A stretch of DNA of 64,000 bases from Paracoccus aminovorans (GTDB lineage: Bacteria > Pseudomonadota > Alphaproteobacteria > Rhodobacterales > Rhodobacteraceae), in contig NZ_LN832562.1 in the NCBI RefSeq assembly GCF_900005615.1, positions 186,001 to 250,000 of the forward strand, in the 5' to 3' direction. Below are positions 26,445 to 34,194 of the stretch, in pieces. The notes under the pieces are model-generated. The model saw only the letters and a program-made list of their open reading frames with translations, ran no database searches and was not told the DNA's origin. The translations under genes and the position numbers were made by a program. Within the stretch, counting starts at the first letter, position 1, and each line of letters starts with the position of its first letter.

Positions 26445-27259
26445 ACGAACGGAACGAATTGAACCGCAATCCGCTGATCGAGGCCGGGCTGAAATTCTAT
26501 GTCCTGCTGGCCTATCTCTTCGTCTTCGCGCCGATCTTGGCCAGCTTCGTCTTTTCGTTCAACTCGGACCGGTTCCCGTCGATCCCGCTGGGGCATTTCT
26601 CGACCGAGTGGTATCGCGCCGTCGCCTCGGACCCGCTGGTCTGGGAGGGTTTGCGCAACACGCTGGGGATCGGCCTGGCGGTGGGGGTGATCTCGACCGC
26701 GCTGGGGTTCGGGGCGGCTTATACCGACTATCGCTACCACTTCTTCGGCAAGCAGGTCTATCTGGCGCTGGCGCTGCTGCCGCCGACCATCCCGGTGGTG
26801 ATCATGGGGCTGGCGATGCTGGCCTATCTGTCGCGCATCGACCTGTCGGGCAATGCGCTGTCGGTGATCATCGCCCATGTGGTGATCTGTTCGCCCTTCG
26901 CCATGGCGGTGATCAGGCTGCGGCTGTCGCAGATGGACCCCTCGCTTGAACCGGCGGCCTGGAACCTCGGCGCCTCGGAATGGGCGACGATGCGCCATGT
27001 CATCGTCCCCTTCACCCGGCCGGCGATCCTGGGCGCGCTTTTCGTCACCATGGCGGTGTCCTTCGACGAATTCGCCATCGCCTGGTTCGTCTCGGGCCTG
27101 AACGAGACGCTGCCGGTCAAGGTGCTGGGCTTCCTGCAAGGCCAGGTCAGCCCGCGCATCAACGCCATCGGCACCTTCGTCTTCGTCACCTCGATGACCC
27201 TGGTGATCCTGGCGCAACTGCTGCTGTCGGGGCGCGGCCCCGCAACCGACAAGGAATGA
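26441..27259 (+). CDS. Polyamine-type ABC transporter permease (PotC-like)
   Basis: 272-residue inner-membrane permease. The first helix is FYVLLAYLFVFAPILASFVF; the ATPase-contact loop is AAWNLGASEWATMRHVIVP. The start at 26441 overlaps the previous stop (ATGA), and its own stop overlaps the ATPase start, so all three genes are translationally coupled. The frame is open far upstream, but that part runs antisense to nothing and overlaps the previous genes as shadow. Confidence 0.95.
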   Translation: MNERNELNRNPLIEAGLKFYVLLAYLFVFAPILASFVFSFNSDRFPSIPLGHFSTEWYRAVASDPLVWEGLRNTLGIGLAVGVISTALGFGAAYTDYRYHFFGKQVYLALALLPPTIPVVIMGLAMLAYLSRIDLSGNALSVIIAHVVICSPFAMAVIRLRLSQMDPSLEPAAWNLGASEWATMRHVIVPFTRPAILGALFVTMAVSFDEFAIAWFVSGLNETLPVKVLGFLQGQVSPRINAIGTFVFVTSMTLVILAQLLLSGRGPATDKE

Positions 27260-28347
27260 ATCCGATGCAAGAACCCCTGGTTTCCTTCGAGGGCGTCGCC
27301 AAGCGTTTCGGCAGCTATACCGCCGTGCAAAAGATGGACCTGCAGATCCACAAGGGCGAGTTCCTGGCCATCATGGGCTCGTCCGGCTGCGGCAAGACCA
27401 CGACGCTGCGGATGCTGGCCGGGCTGGAGGCCCCCAGCGAGGGCGTGATCCGCCTGGCGGGCAAGCCGATCAACGACCTGCCGACCTGGAGCCGGGACAC
27501 GCCGATGGTCTGGCAGAGCCTGGCGCTGTTTCCCTTCCTGAACGTCGTCGAGAATGTCGAGTTCGCGCTGAAGATGCGGGGCGTCAGCCGGGCCGAGCGC
27601 CAGCGGCGGGCCGAGCAATGGCTGGAGCGGATGCAGATCGCCGAATTCGCCGGCCGCAACATCAGCCAGCTGTCCGGCGGCCAGCGCCAGCGCGTCGCCC
27701 TTGCCCGCTCGCTGGTGGTCGAGCCCGAGATCCTGCTGCTGGACGAGCCGCTGTCGGCGCTGGACGCGGCGCTGAAGGTGCGGATGCAATCGGTGCTCAA
27801 GAACCTGCAACGCGAAACCGGCATCACCTTCGTCTATGTCACCCACAGCCAGTCCGAGGCCTTCTCGATGGCCGACCGCGTCGTCATCATGAGCCGCGGC
27901 AAGATCGAGCAGATCGGCACGCCGCAGGAAATCTATCGCACGCCGCGCACGCGCTTCGTCGCGGACTTCCTGGGCTCGTCGAACATCTTCCCCGGCCAGC
28001 TGAAGCGGGATCCTCACGGTCGCCCGGCCATCGCCACCGCCAGCGGCGATTTCGTCCTGCCCCCGGACCAGCATGCGGCGGTGGGCCAAGCGGCCAGCCT
28101 GACCGTGCTGGACACCAGGATGCAGATCCACCTGCAGCCGCCGCAGGACGCGCCGAACACGGTCGAGGCGCGCATGATCGGCGAGGAATTCGTCGGCGCC
28201 ACCGCGACCATCTATTTCGAATCCGGCGAGGGGCAGGAGATCCGGGTGCAGAAATCGCATGAGGACCTGACCCACCTTCCGCTGGCGGTGGGGCGGTCGT
28301 TCCACCTGTCCTGGTCGCCCGCGGACGGGCATCTCGTGATGGAATAG
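27256..28347 (+). CDS. Polyamine-type ABC transporter ATPase (PotA-like)
   Basis: 363-residue ATPase. Walker A is GSSGCGKTT at residues 41-49, the signature is LSGGQRQRVALARSL, Walker B is ILLLDEPLSALD, and a C-terminal TOBE domain binds at about 280-355. The Q-loop stretch reads PMVWQSLALFP, with Ser-Leu where most members have Asn-Tyr. It is last in this operon, whereas in the first transporter the ATPase gene comes first. The start at 27256 overlaps the permease stop (ATGA). Confidence 0.95.
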   Translation: MNPMQEPLVSFEGVAKRFGSYTAVQKMDLQIHKGEFLAIMGSSGCGKTTTLRMLAGLEAPSEGVIRLAGKPINDLPTWSRDTPMVWQSLALFPFLNVVENVEFALKMRGVSRAERQRRAEQWLERMQIAEFAGRNISQLSGGQRQRVALARSLVVEPEILLLDEPLSALDAALKVRMQSVLKNLQRETGITFVYVTHSQSEAFSMADRVVIMSRGKIEQIGTPQEIYRTPRTRFVADFLGSSNIFPGQLKRDPHGRPAIATASGDFVLPPDQHAAVGQAASLTVLDTRMQIHLQPPQDAPNTVEARMIGEEFVGATATIYFESGEGQEIRVQKSHEDLTHLPLAVGRSFHLSWSPADGHLVME

Positions 28348-28644
28348 ACCGGATGCGCGCCTCTCTCGCTGTGCCCGACCGGCCGGAGCATCGTCAGGCC
28401 GCCGCCTATGGCCTGTTCTATGTCGGACGGCTTTGTGCCTTCGCGCTTGCCGAAGGGTCGGAAAGACGCGCGCCCGAACGTGCCTGCCGCGTGGCAACGC
28501 CGCCGGGCGGGAACCCGTCCGGGCTGTTCGGCTGGCTCAGGCGGCTGCGGCATGGCCTGCCTTCGCGGAGCACCGACCAAGAGAACGGAATTGCCGTTCG
28601 ACATCCGCTGAACTAGACCTGCGGCATAACGACAGGGGACGTCC
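28348..28644. other. Intergenic, ABC operon to H-NS gene
   Basis: 297 bases with short overlapping open frames but none with family sequence or a good ribosome site. It presumably holds the end of the ABC transcript and the promoter of the H-NS-like gene. AGGGGAC precedes that gene's start. Confidence 0.5.
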
Positions 28645-28962
28645 ATGACCGATTTCGACCTGAAGACCTTGCCGCTGGCCGAGCTGAAGCAGCTGCAGAA
28701 GAACGTGGAGAAGGCGATCGCCTCGTTCGAGGCCCGCCGCAAAGCCGAGGCGCGTGCCGCGGCGGAAGCGGCGGCGAACCAGCACGGCTTCTCGCTGAGC
28801 GATCTCGCAGAAGCGGCCTCGGCGCAGAAACCTGCGGCTTCGGCGCCGAAATACCGCCATCCGGAAAACCCGGAGATCACTTGGAGCGGCCGCGGCCGCA
28901 AGCCCAAATGGATCGCCGAGGCGTTGGAGGCCGGGAAATCGCTCGCGGATTTCGCCGTCTGA
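28645..28962 (+). CDS. H-NS-family nucleoid protein (HvrA-like)
   Basis: 105-residue DNA-binding protein. The N-terminal half is a charged coiled-coil oligomerisation region (LKQLQKNVEKAIASFEARRKAEARAAAE, in two parts). The C-terminal DNA-binding domain has YRHPENP followed by TWSGRGRKPKWI, the AT-hook-like loop that reads the minor groove. In Rhodobacter the relative HvrA is a trans-acting regulator. Such proteins often silence AT-rich acquired DNA, and the AT-rich intergenic regions of this window are possible targets (inference). Confidence 0.93.
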   Translation: MTDFDLKTLPLAELKQLQKNVEKAIASFEARRKAEARAAAEAAANQHGFSLSDLAEAASAQKPAASAPKYRHPENPEITWSGRGRKPKWIAEALEAGKSLADFAV

Positions 28963-28971
28963 TCGATTGAA

Positions 28972-29018
28972 GGGCAGGGCGCCTGCCCGCCAGGGTCGGG
29001 AACGCACGGGCCGTTCCC
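28972..29018 (+). terminator. Tandem hairpins after H-NS gene
   Basis: Two hairpins follow the H-NS stop. GGGCAGG-GCG-CCTGCCC at 28972-28988 starts 10 bases downstream, and GGGAACG-loop-CGTTCCC at 28998-29018 is followed by CAAAACGG. They lie in the convergent gap with the choloylglycine-hydrolase gene and are probable terminators, although neither has a T-tract. Confidence 0.5.
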
Positions 29019-29126
29019 AAAACGGAACCAGAGCCCGTCCCGCCGATCACGGCCTTGCCTCGTGGCATTCCGCGTGGGCAAGGCCGCGTTTGCCGGCACA
29101 GGCCGCGGTCCTGCGCGTTCGGCGGA

Positions 29127-30176
29127 TCAGTCGGCCGGCTCGAACGCGAAGGGGTCCGCCGCCACGAAGGCTGCCGAGACTTCGCCGGACTGGATCCGCT
29201 CCATGTCCATGCCGAGATCCAGCTTGCGCACGCCGCTGCCCTCGGCAAAGTCGAGCTTTCCCAGGTCCACGCTGAATACATTGGGCGAGATCGCGGATTC
29301 GACATGGAACAGCCGGTCCTTGTGGTCCGCCACCACGCGCCAGCGCGTCGTGGACAGGTTCGGCGCGTCGGGAATGCTGACGCCATAGGGCACCGAGGCG
29401 TTGCGCACCACGCTGAACACCGCGGCGGCGGCGGTGCGCGGATCGTCCGACTGCACCACCATGTCGACGAAGGTGCCGGCGCGCACGAAGCGGTCGGCGG
29501 CGCGGCTGGTGCCGGGCATCGCCTCGCGCGGGTTCACGCCCTTCCAATAGGCGGCGATGGCAAGCTGTTCGTCATAGGGCGGGTCGTTGGTCATCACCCG
29601 ATAGCCGCGGCCATGGTGGATGACCAGCTTGCCTGCCAGCCATTCCAGGATGGCGCTGTCGCCCGTGGCGTCGGACAGCGACAGATGCACCGTGGTCAGC
29701 TTGCCGGGCTGGACCGGCACGTCCTTGGTCACCACGTCGAGCGGGTTCTCGTTCAGCCAGGCCACGGCCTCTTCGACCGTGGCGAAACGGTCGAGAAAGA
29801 ACTGCGCCCAAAGCGACAGCGACATCCGCGGCGTCCGGCCGTCGTCCTGGGGATATTGCGAATCCGCCAGCCACAGCATGTTGGCGACCAGCCCCTGTTC
29901 GTTCATGCCGTCCACGGTGGCGATGTCGTAACCGCTGACGATCATGCTGCCGTATTTCGAGGTCCATTCCAGCGAGCGCGGCCCCGCCGCCCCGTCGCGG
30001 GTCATGCCGCGCGGGAACACCCAGAGGTTGCTGACCATCGGCATCGACCAGTCCATCGAGCGGCCGGTCAGCACCCGCCCCTCGGGGCCCAGGTAGACGA
30101 CGCGGGTGCAGGCCTCGGCGGCCGGAGCGGCCAGGGCCGCGGCCAAGGCGACGGAAAGGGTGAATTTGCGAAACAT
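29127..30176 (-). CDS. Exported choloylglycine hydrolase / penicillin acylase-family amidase
   Basis: 349-residue Ntn-hydrolase of the linear-amide C-N hydrolase family. The signal peptide (MFRKFTLSVALAAALAAPAA) would be cut just before Cys23, which then becomes the N-terminal nucleophile (CTRVVYLG). Further family features are TGRSMDWS and GMNEQGLVANMLWL. Relatives cleave bile-salt conjugates, penicillin V or N-acyl homoserine lactones. In a non-gut bacterium quorum-signal or other amide cleavage in the periplasm is likelier. The start at 30176 has an AAGGAG site; the frame is open upstream without homology. Confidence 0.9.
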   Translation of the reverse strand: MFRKFTLSVALAAALAAPAAEACTRVVYLGPEGRVLTGRSMDWSMPMVSNLWVFPRGMTRDGAAGPRSLEWTSKYGSMIVSGYDIATVDGMNEQGLVANMLWLADSQYPQDDGRTPRMSLSLWAQFFLDRFATVEEAVAWLNENPLDVVTKDVPVQPGKLTTVHLSLSDATGDSAILEWLAGKLVIHHGRGYRVMTNDPPYDEQLAIAAYWKGVNPREAMPGTSRAADRFVRAGTFVDMVVQSDDPRTAAAAVFSVVRNASVPYGVSIPDAPNLSTTRWRVVADHKDRLFHVESAISPNVFSVDLGKLDFAEGSGVRKLDLGMDMERIQSGEVSAAFVAADPFAFEPAD

Positions 30177-30487
30177 CGGCCTTCTCCTTGGAACCGCCCG
30201 GTCGCACCGGAAGGCGGAGCCGCGATCCGAGGCGCCGCCGATGGCAAGCAGTCTGTACGGCCACGGCGACTTGTCAATCCCGCCGCATCTGCAAGGGCGT
30301 GGTACGGACCGCGGCCGGCAGGGAACAAGCGCGGCCCGCACCACAGGCGGGCCGTATCCGGCCCACCGACAGGGCAGCCCAGGGGCTGCCTTTCGGCCGT
30401 GGCGGGGGGGGGGGCGAGGCGCGGCCCTCCGCCAAACCGTGAAACCTGGCGCAAAGCCGGCGCCGCGCGCCCGCTCGGCGCCGGCCG
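30177..30487. other. Intergenic with hairpins and an 11-G tract
   Basis: 311 bases with no credible gene between two minus-strand genes. It contains the promoter of the exported hydrolase. It also has GGGCC-GTATCC-GGCCC at 30349-30364, GGCAGCC-CAGG-GGCTGCC at 30373-30390, and a run of 11 G at 30404-30414. The hairpins may mark the end of the transporter transcript coming from the right. Confidence 0.5.
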
Positions 30488-30601
30488 TCAGATCTTCGTC
30501 ACGAAGGTCCGCGCATGATAAAGCGCGAGCAGCGGCAGGCCGATGCAGACGACGGTGGCGGCGATCACGCCGGGCATGCCCCAGGCGAAGAATTCGATCA
30601 T
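30488..30601 (-). CDS. Small single-span membrane protein (37 residues)
   Basis: A 37-residue open frame with a strong ribosome site (GGAGGGA, 8 bases before ATG) and an ATGA overlap with the preceding gene. It is one membrane helix (GVIAATVVCIGLPLLALYHA) with a short N-terminus MIEFFAWGMP and a basic end FVTKI. The length, coupling and ribosome site argue that it is real although it is short. It may be an accessory subunit of the DMT transporter encoded two genes upstream. I do not recognise a family. Confidence 0.6.
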   Translation of the reverse strand: MIEFFAWGMPGVIAATVVCIGLPLLALYHARTFVTKI

Positions 30602-30897
30602 GCTGTTCCCTCCAACAGGCCGGTCTGGCGCATTCTCTCGCGTCCGAAGGAGTTCAGACGATAGCGGTTCAACAGTTTCTCGGCCCCGGCCGTGCTGCTG
30701 GGGTCGATCTGCGACTCGATGTGATGGATCAACCCGCCCGCATGCAGATCGGTCAGCGTCATGCGGATGGTGCCGGCCCAATAGGGGCCGCTCAGCCCGT
30801 ATTCCCTCAGGATCACGTCCCGGATCTCGTGGTCCCACAGGGACTCGGCGCGTTCCAGCAACTGCAGGATGCGGCCCTTCAGATGGATCTTGCCCAT
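30598..30897 (-). CDS. Small winged-helix-like protein
   Basis: 99-residue protein with a probable winged helix-turn-helix: ILQLLERAESLWDHEIRDVI, then WAGTIRMTLTDLHAGGLI. It could be a small PadR- or MarR-like regulator, or a protein-protein adaptor. It starts 3 bases after the transporter stop on the same strand and overlaps the 37-residue gene by ATGA, so the three form a coupled unit. No effector domain is present. Confidence 0.7.
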   Translation of the reverse strand: MGKIHLKGRILQLLERAESLWDHEIRDVILREYGLSGPYWAGTIRMTLTDLHAGGLIHHIESQIDPSSTAGAEKLLNRYRLNSFGRERMRQTGLLEGTA

Positions 30898-30900
30898 GGT

Positions 30901-31956
30901 TCAACCTTTCTCCACCGCGCGAATGACTTCGAGCACGCCGCGGCCTTCCGTGAACAGGATGAAGCTGCCCGTCACCGCGACGGCGGCCCCCATGGCGAAC
31001 CAGATGTCCGGCGCGAGCCCGCCGAAGATCCACAGGTAGACCAGCGACAGCGGACCATAGAGCGCCGCGATGGCCTGGCCGCGGCCGACGCCGATCAGCG
31101 GGAACGACTTGTACCAGGAGACATAGCAGAAGGCGAAGGTCATCCCCATCAGCACCAGCATGTGCCACACCCCGGGCTGCGCAAGCGCCGTCTGGATCGA
31201 GATCCAAAGCTGGTCGCCGGCCAGCATCCAGGTCACCGGCACCCCGACCACGACCCAGATCAGCAGTTCGGCGGTGAAACGCAGAGTCAGGCCGACGTCG
31301 GGATCGCTGACGTCCAGCGCCCGTCCGGCGACGGCGCCCTCGAGCCCCCAGCCGATAAAGGCCAGCGCGCCGCCGATATAGCCGATCCAGCGGCTGTTGC
31401 CGCCTTCGCCGCGCAGGTCGCCGATCAGGCCGGGCAGGAAGATCAGCACCGCCCCGGTGACCAGGACCAGCAGCCCCACGGTCGCCCGGGCGGTGATGCG
31501 TTCGTTATACCACAGGCGCGCCAGCATGGCGCCGACCAGCGGATAGAGCAGCCCGGCCACCGCGGCGAAGCCCGGCCCGACATAGACCATGGCGACATAG
31601 GTGCCGAAGATCGCGCAGCCGCCCGCCAGACCCGCGGGCAGGTACCAGAGCGAGATCTTGGGCTGACGCAGGGTGCGGAAATATTCCCCGGTCTTGCCCA
31701 GCGTGCCGACCCAGAGAAACATGAAGACCAGAACCGCGATCGCGTTCAGAAACGCCACCACCATGGCGGCAAGAAGGTTGTCCGCATTGCCGCCCTGCGT
31801 CAGCTGGACGAAGGGCTGTTCGTAATAGATCGCATAGCCGGGCACATACCAGGCGGCCCACAGGACCGCGCACCAGAATGCCCAGATGAAGCCCCATCGG
31901 ACCTGATAGTTTCGGCTCTTCTCTCTCAGAGCCTGAAGTGTAACGCCAGATGCCAT
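30901..31956 (-). CDS. EamA/DMT-superfamily transporter
   Basis: 351-residue inner-membrane protein with ten predicted helices in two EamA repeats, starting at WGFIWAFWCAVLWAAWYVPG. Typical repeat ends are AGLLYPLVGAMLARLWYNERI and AALYGPLSLVYLWIF. It is longer than most EamA proteins (about 300). Its place after the trimethylamine-dehydrogenase and GcvT-like genes suggests that it moves a methylamine, methylated osmolyte or a degradation product, direction unknown. GGAGG lies near the ATG. Confidence 0.9.
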   Translation of the reverse strand: MASGVTLQALREKSRNYQVRWGFIWAFWCAVLWAAWYVPGYAIYYEQPFVQLTQGGNADNLLAAMVVAFLNAIAVLVFMFLWVGTLGKTGEYFRTLRQPKISLWYLPAGLAGGCAIFGTYVAMVYVGPGFAAVAGLLYPLVGAMLARLWYNERITARATVGLLVLVTGAVLIFLPGLIGDLRGEGGNSRWIGYIGGALAFIGWGLEGAVAGRALDVSDPDVGLTLRFTAELLIWVVVGVPVTWMLAGDQLWISIQTALAQPGVWHMLVLMGMTFAFCYVSWYKSFPLIGVGRGQAIAALYGPLSLVYLWIFGGLAPDIWFAMGAAVAVTGSFILFTEGRGVLEVIRAVEKG

Positions 31957-32017
31957 TCAATCCTCCCGTATTGGATGGGCGCGGCAGCCGGCCTTGCGGT
32001 TTTGCCCGCTTTTGTTC

Positions 32018-32039
32018 CCCGGCGCATGCCCGCGCCGGG
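32018..32039 (-). promoter_or_regulatory. Intercistronic hairpin, gcvT-like to DMT transporter
   Basis: CCCGGCGC-ATGCCC-GCGCCGGG is a perfect 8-bp stem with a 6-base loop in the 121-base gap. No T-tract follows on the minus strand, so it is probably an mRNA-processing or stability element. Confidence 0.45.
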
Positions 32040-32077
32040 AGAGCCTTGGCTGCCGTGCTGTGGTTGTGGTTTGCGTC

Positions 32078-33175
32078 TTACGCGTGGGTATTGGCCTTGT
32101 TCGGATCGAAGAAGGGCAGGGGATCGACGGTCACCTCGACCCCGGTGCCGGCATCGCCGACCCGAAGGATGGTCCCGTCGGCGATTGTCGGGTCGACATG
32201 GACCAGCGCCAGCGATTTCTTCATGCGGTGCGAATAGCCGGGGCTGTTGATCACCCCCACCTCTTGCCCGTCGCGATAAAGCTTGGCGCCGCCTTCCATC
32301 GGCTCGGTCAGCGCGCCGGTCGAGACGCCGGCGATGCGGACCTTTTCCTTGCCTTCCTTGGCCATCAGCGCATCGCGCCCCAGGAAACCGGGCTTCTTGC
32401 GCGAGATCGTCCAGCCCAGCCCGACTTCCCACGGCGTGAACTCTTCGCTCATGTCGTAGGGATAGAACAGCAGGCCCGCCTCGATGCGGATCTTGTCGAG
32501 GCAGTTGAACGAGCAGGCCATGATGCCGTCGCTTTCGCCCTCGCCCAGGATGTTGTTCCACAGGTCCACGACATCCTTGCGATCGACGAAGATCTCATAG
32601 CCGCGCTCGCCCGAATAGCCGGTGCGCGACAGGAGCACCTTGCGGCCGAAAAGCTCGGTCTCGACCTGGTGGAAATAGGCCAGGCCGTCCAGCTCGGCCG
32701 GGCAGAAGCGCTGCAGGAAGGGCAGCGCCTTCTGGCCCTGCAGGGACAGGTCGTGCAGCTCGTCGTCGAAACGGACCTCGACGTCGCGGCCCTTGGCGGC
32801 GTCCTGCAGCCGCTGCAGGCTGGAGCCCGCGCCGTGGACATACAGGTATTTGTTGTCGTCGATGTGGAAGATGATGTTGTCGTCGCAGATCGTGCCGTCG
32901 TCGGTCAGCAGCGGGTTGTAGGCCGACTTGCCGCGGTAGATGCGGCTCATGTCGCGGGTCGCGACGTGATCGACCAGGGCCGCGGCGTCGGCGCCGGTGA
33001 TCCAGATCTTTTTCAGGGCCGAGACGTCGAACAGGCCCGCGGCCTCGCGGACGGCGTCATGTTCCTTTTCGGCCGAGGTCGCATAGCTCCATGCGACATC
33101 CATGTCGTTCCAGTCGCCCAGGCCGGCTCCGAGTTTCTTATGCTCGTTTTCGAGCTCCGATACCCGCTTGGTCAT
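32078..33175 (-). CDS. Aminomethyltransferase (GcvT/DmdA)-family protein
   Basis: 365-residue tetrahydrofolate-dependent methyl- or methylene-transferase. Family sequence includes REAAGLFDVSALKKIWITG, LLSRTGYSGERGYEIF, and the C-terminal barrel IAGVSTGALTEPMEGG. GcvT takes a methylene group in glycine cleavage, DmdA a methyl group from DMSP, and the GcvT domain of dimethylglycine oxidase captures the imine-derived C1 unit. Here no glycine-cleavage P or H genes are nearby, so a C1-capture role for methylamine oxidation is likely (inference). The start at 33175 follows AAGGAAA; an intrinsic terminator sits just upstream. Confidence 0.9.
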   Translation of the reverse strand: MTKRVSELENEHKKLGAGLGDWNDMDVAWSYATSAEKEHDAVREAAGLFDVSALKKIWITGADAAALVDHVATRDMSRIYRGKSAYNPLLTDDGTICDDNIIFHIDDNKYLYVHGAGSSLQRLQDAAKGRDVEVRFDDELHDLSLQGQKALPFLQRFCPAELDGLAYFHQVETELFGRKVLLSRTGYSGERGYEIFVDRKDVVDLWNNILGEGESDGIMACSFNCLDKIRIEAGLLFYPYDMSEEFTPWEVGLGWTISRKKPGFLGRDALMAKEGKEKVRIAGVSTGALTEPMEGGAKLYRDGQEVGVINSPGYSHRMKKSLALVHVDPTIADGTILRVGDAGTGVEVTVDPLPFFDPNKANTHA

Positions 33176-33191
33176 GTCGTTTCCTTTTCGT

Positions 33192-33227
33192 AAAAAAATG
33201 GCGGCAACGGCCGGAGCCGTGCCGCCA
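33192..33227 (-). terminator. Intrinsic terminator/attenuator after etfA
   Basis: A 12-bp stem with one bulged base (33199-33211 with 33216-33227) and a 4-base loop, followed on the minus strand by seven T (complement of A 33192-33198). It begins 7 bases after the etfA stop, and its T-tract ends 16 bases before the gcvT-like start codon. It is the clearest rho-independent terminator in the window. Confidence 0.88.
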
Positions 33228-33234
33228 AGGGAGG

Positions 33235-34194
33235 TCAGAAGTGGTTTTCGAGTTCGGAGGCGATCTCGAACATGTCGCCGACGATGCCGTAGCGGGCGAT
33301 GCTGAAGATCGACGCCTCGGGGTCCGAGTTCACCGCGACGATGTTCTCGACGTGTTTCATACCCCACTGGTGCTGGACCGAGCCGGACACGCCCATCGCC
33401 ACGTAAAGCCGGCAGCTTGCCGCAAGCTGGCCCGACTGGCCGACCTGGCGCGCCTTCGGCAGCCAGCCGTTGTCGGCGATGGGCCGCGAGCAGCCCAGCG
33501 TCGCTCCGACCTTGTCGGCCAGTTCCAGGAACTGCTCGACGTTCGATTCATCCGCGACGCCGCGGCCGATCGACAGGATGAATTCCGAGCCGGGAATGTC
33601 GATCCCGCCCGCATCCGCCGGCGGCTTCCAGCCTTCATGCGTGGTGGCGATGTCGGCGGCGGGCGCCGCCATGTCGGTGACCTTGGCCGAGCCCTGGCCC
33701 GAGGCCGGCTCGAACACGTTGGTCCGGACCGTCAGCAGCACGGTTTCCTTGCCCGGGAAGTCGATGTCCATCAGGACCTTCTCGGCATAGCCGGCGCGGG
33801 TCGCGACCAGGTCGCCGCCGTCGCGGCGCAGGGCCAGGACGTCGGTGGCGAAGCCCAGGCCGTTCCTGGCCGCGAGGGTCGGCGCAAAGGACCAGGCGTC
33901 CACGCCATGCGCGGTCAGCACCAGCGACGGCTTGCGCTGCGCCACGAGCTCGGCCGCCACGGCCTCGATCAGGTCGGGCTGGAAGTCGTCCGACGCCTTG
34001 ACCGCGATCACCTCGTCTACGCCCTCGACCGAAAGCCCGCCGGCCAGCGCCTGCGGATCGGCCGCGACGATCACCACCGCCAGGCTGTCGCCGGCCTGCT
34101 TGACGCCGCGCGCCGCGGTGATCGCCTCCAGCGAACTCGGCCGCAGCTCGCCGTCGCGCTGCGTTGCAATGACAATAATCTCGCCCATGATCAC
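33235..34194 (-). CDS. etfA: Electron transfer flavoprotein alpha subunit
   Basis: 319-residue ETF alpha subunit, binding FAD. Domain I is N-terminal (IIVIATQRDGELRP). The conserved C-terminal FAD domain has ILSIGRGV, LGCSRPIADNGWLPKARQVGQSG (in two parts) and AMGVSGSVQHQWGM. Together with EtfB it should accept electrons from trimethylamine dehydrogenase, its known partner in Methylophilus. The start overlaps the etfB stop by 4 bases; an internal ATG two codons on is equally possible. Confidence 0.97.
   Translation of the reverse strand: MIMGEIIVIATQRDGELRPSSLEAITAARGVKQAGDSLAVVIVAADPQALAGGLSVEGVDEVIAVKASDDFQPDLIEAVAAELVAQRKPSLVLTAHGVDAWSFAPTLAARNGLGFATDVLALRRDGGDLVATRAGYAEKVLMDIDFPGKETVLLTVRTNVFEPASGQGSAKVTDMAAPAADIATTHEGWKPPADAGGIDIPGSEFILSIGRGVADESNVEQFLELADKVGATLGCSRPIADNGWLPKARQVGQSGQLAASCRLYVAMGVSGSVQHQWGMKHVENIVAVNSDPEASIFSIARYGIVGDMFEIASELENHF

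Noticed and set aside
32018..32039. Hairpin as a full terminator between gcvT-like and DMT genes
   Set aside because: No T-tract follows on the minus strand, so it was listed only as an intercistronic element.
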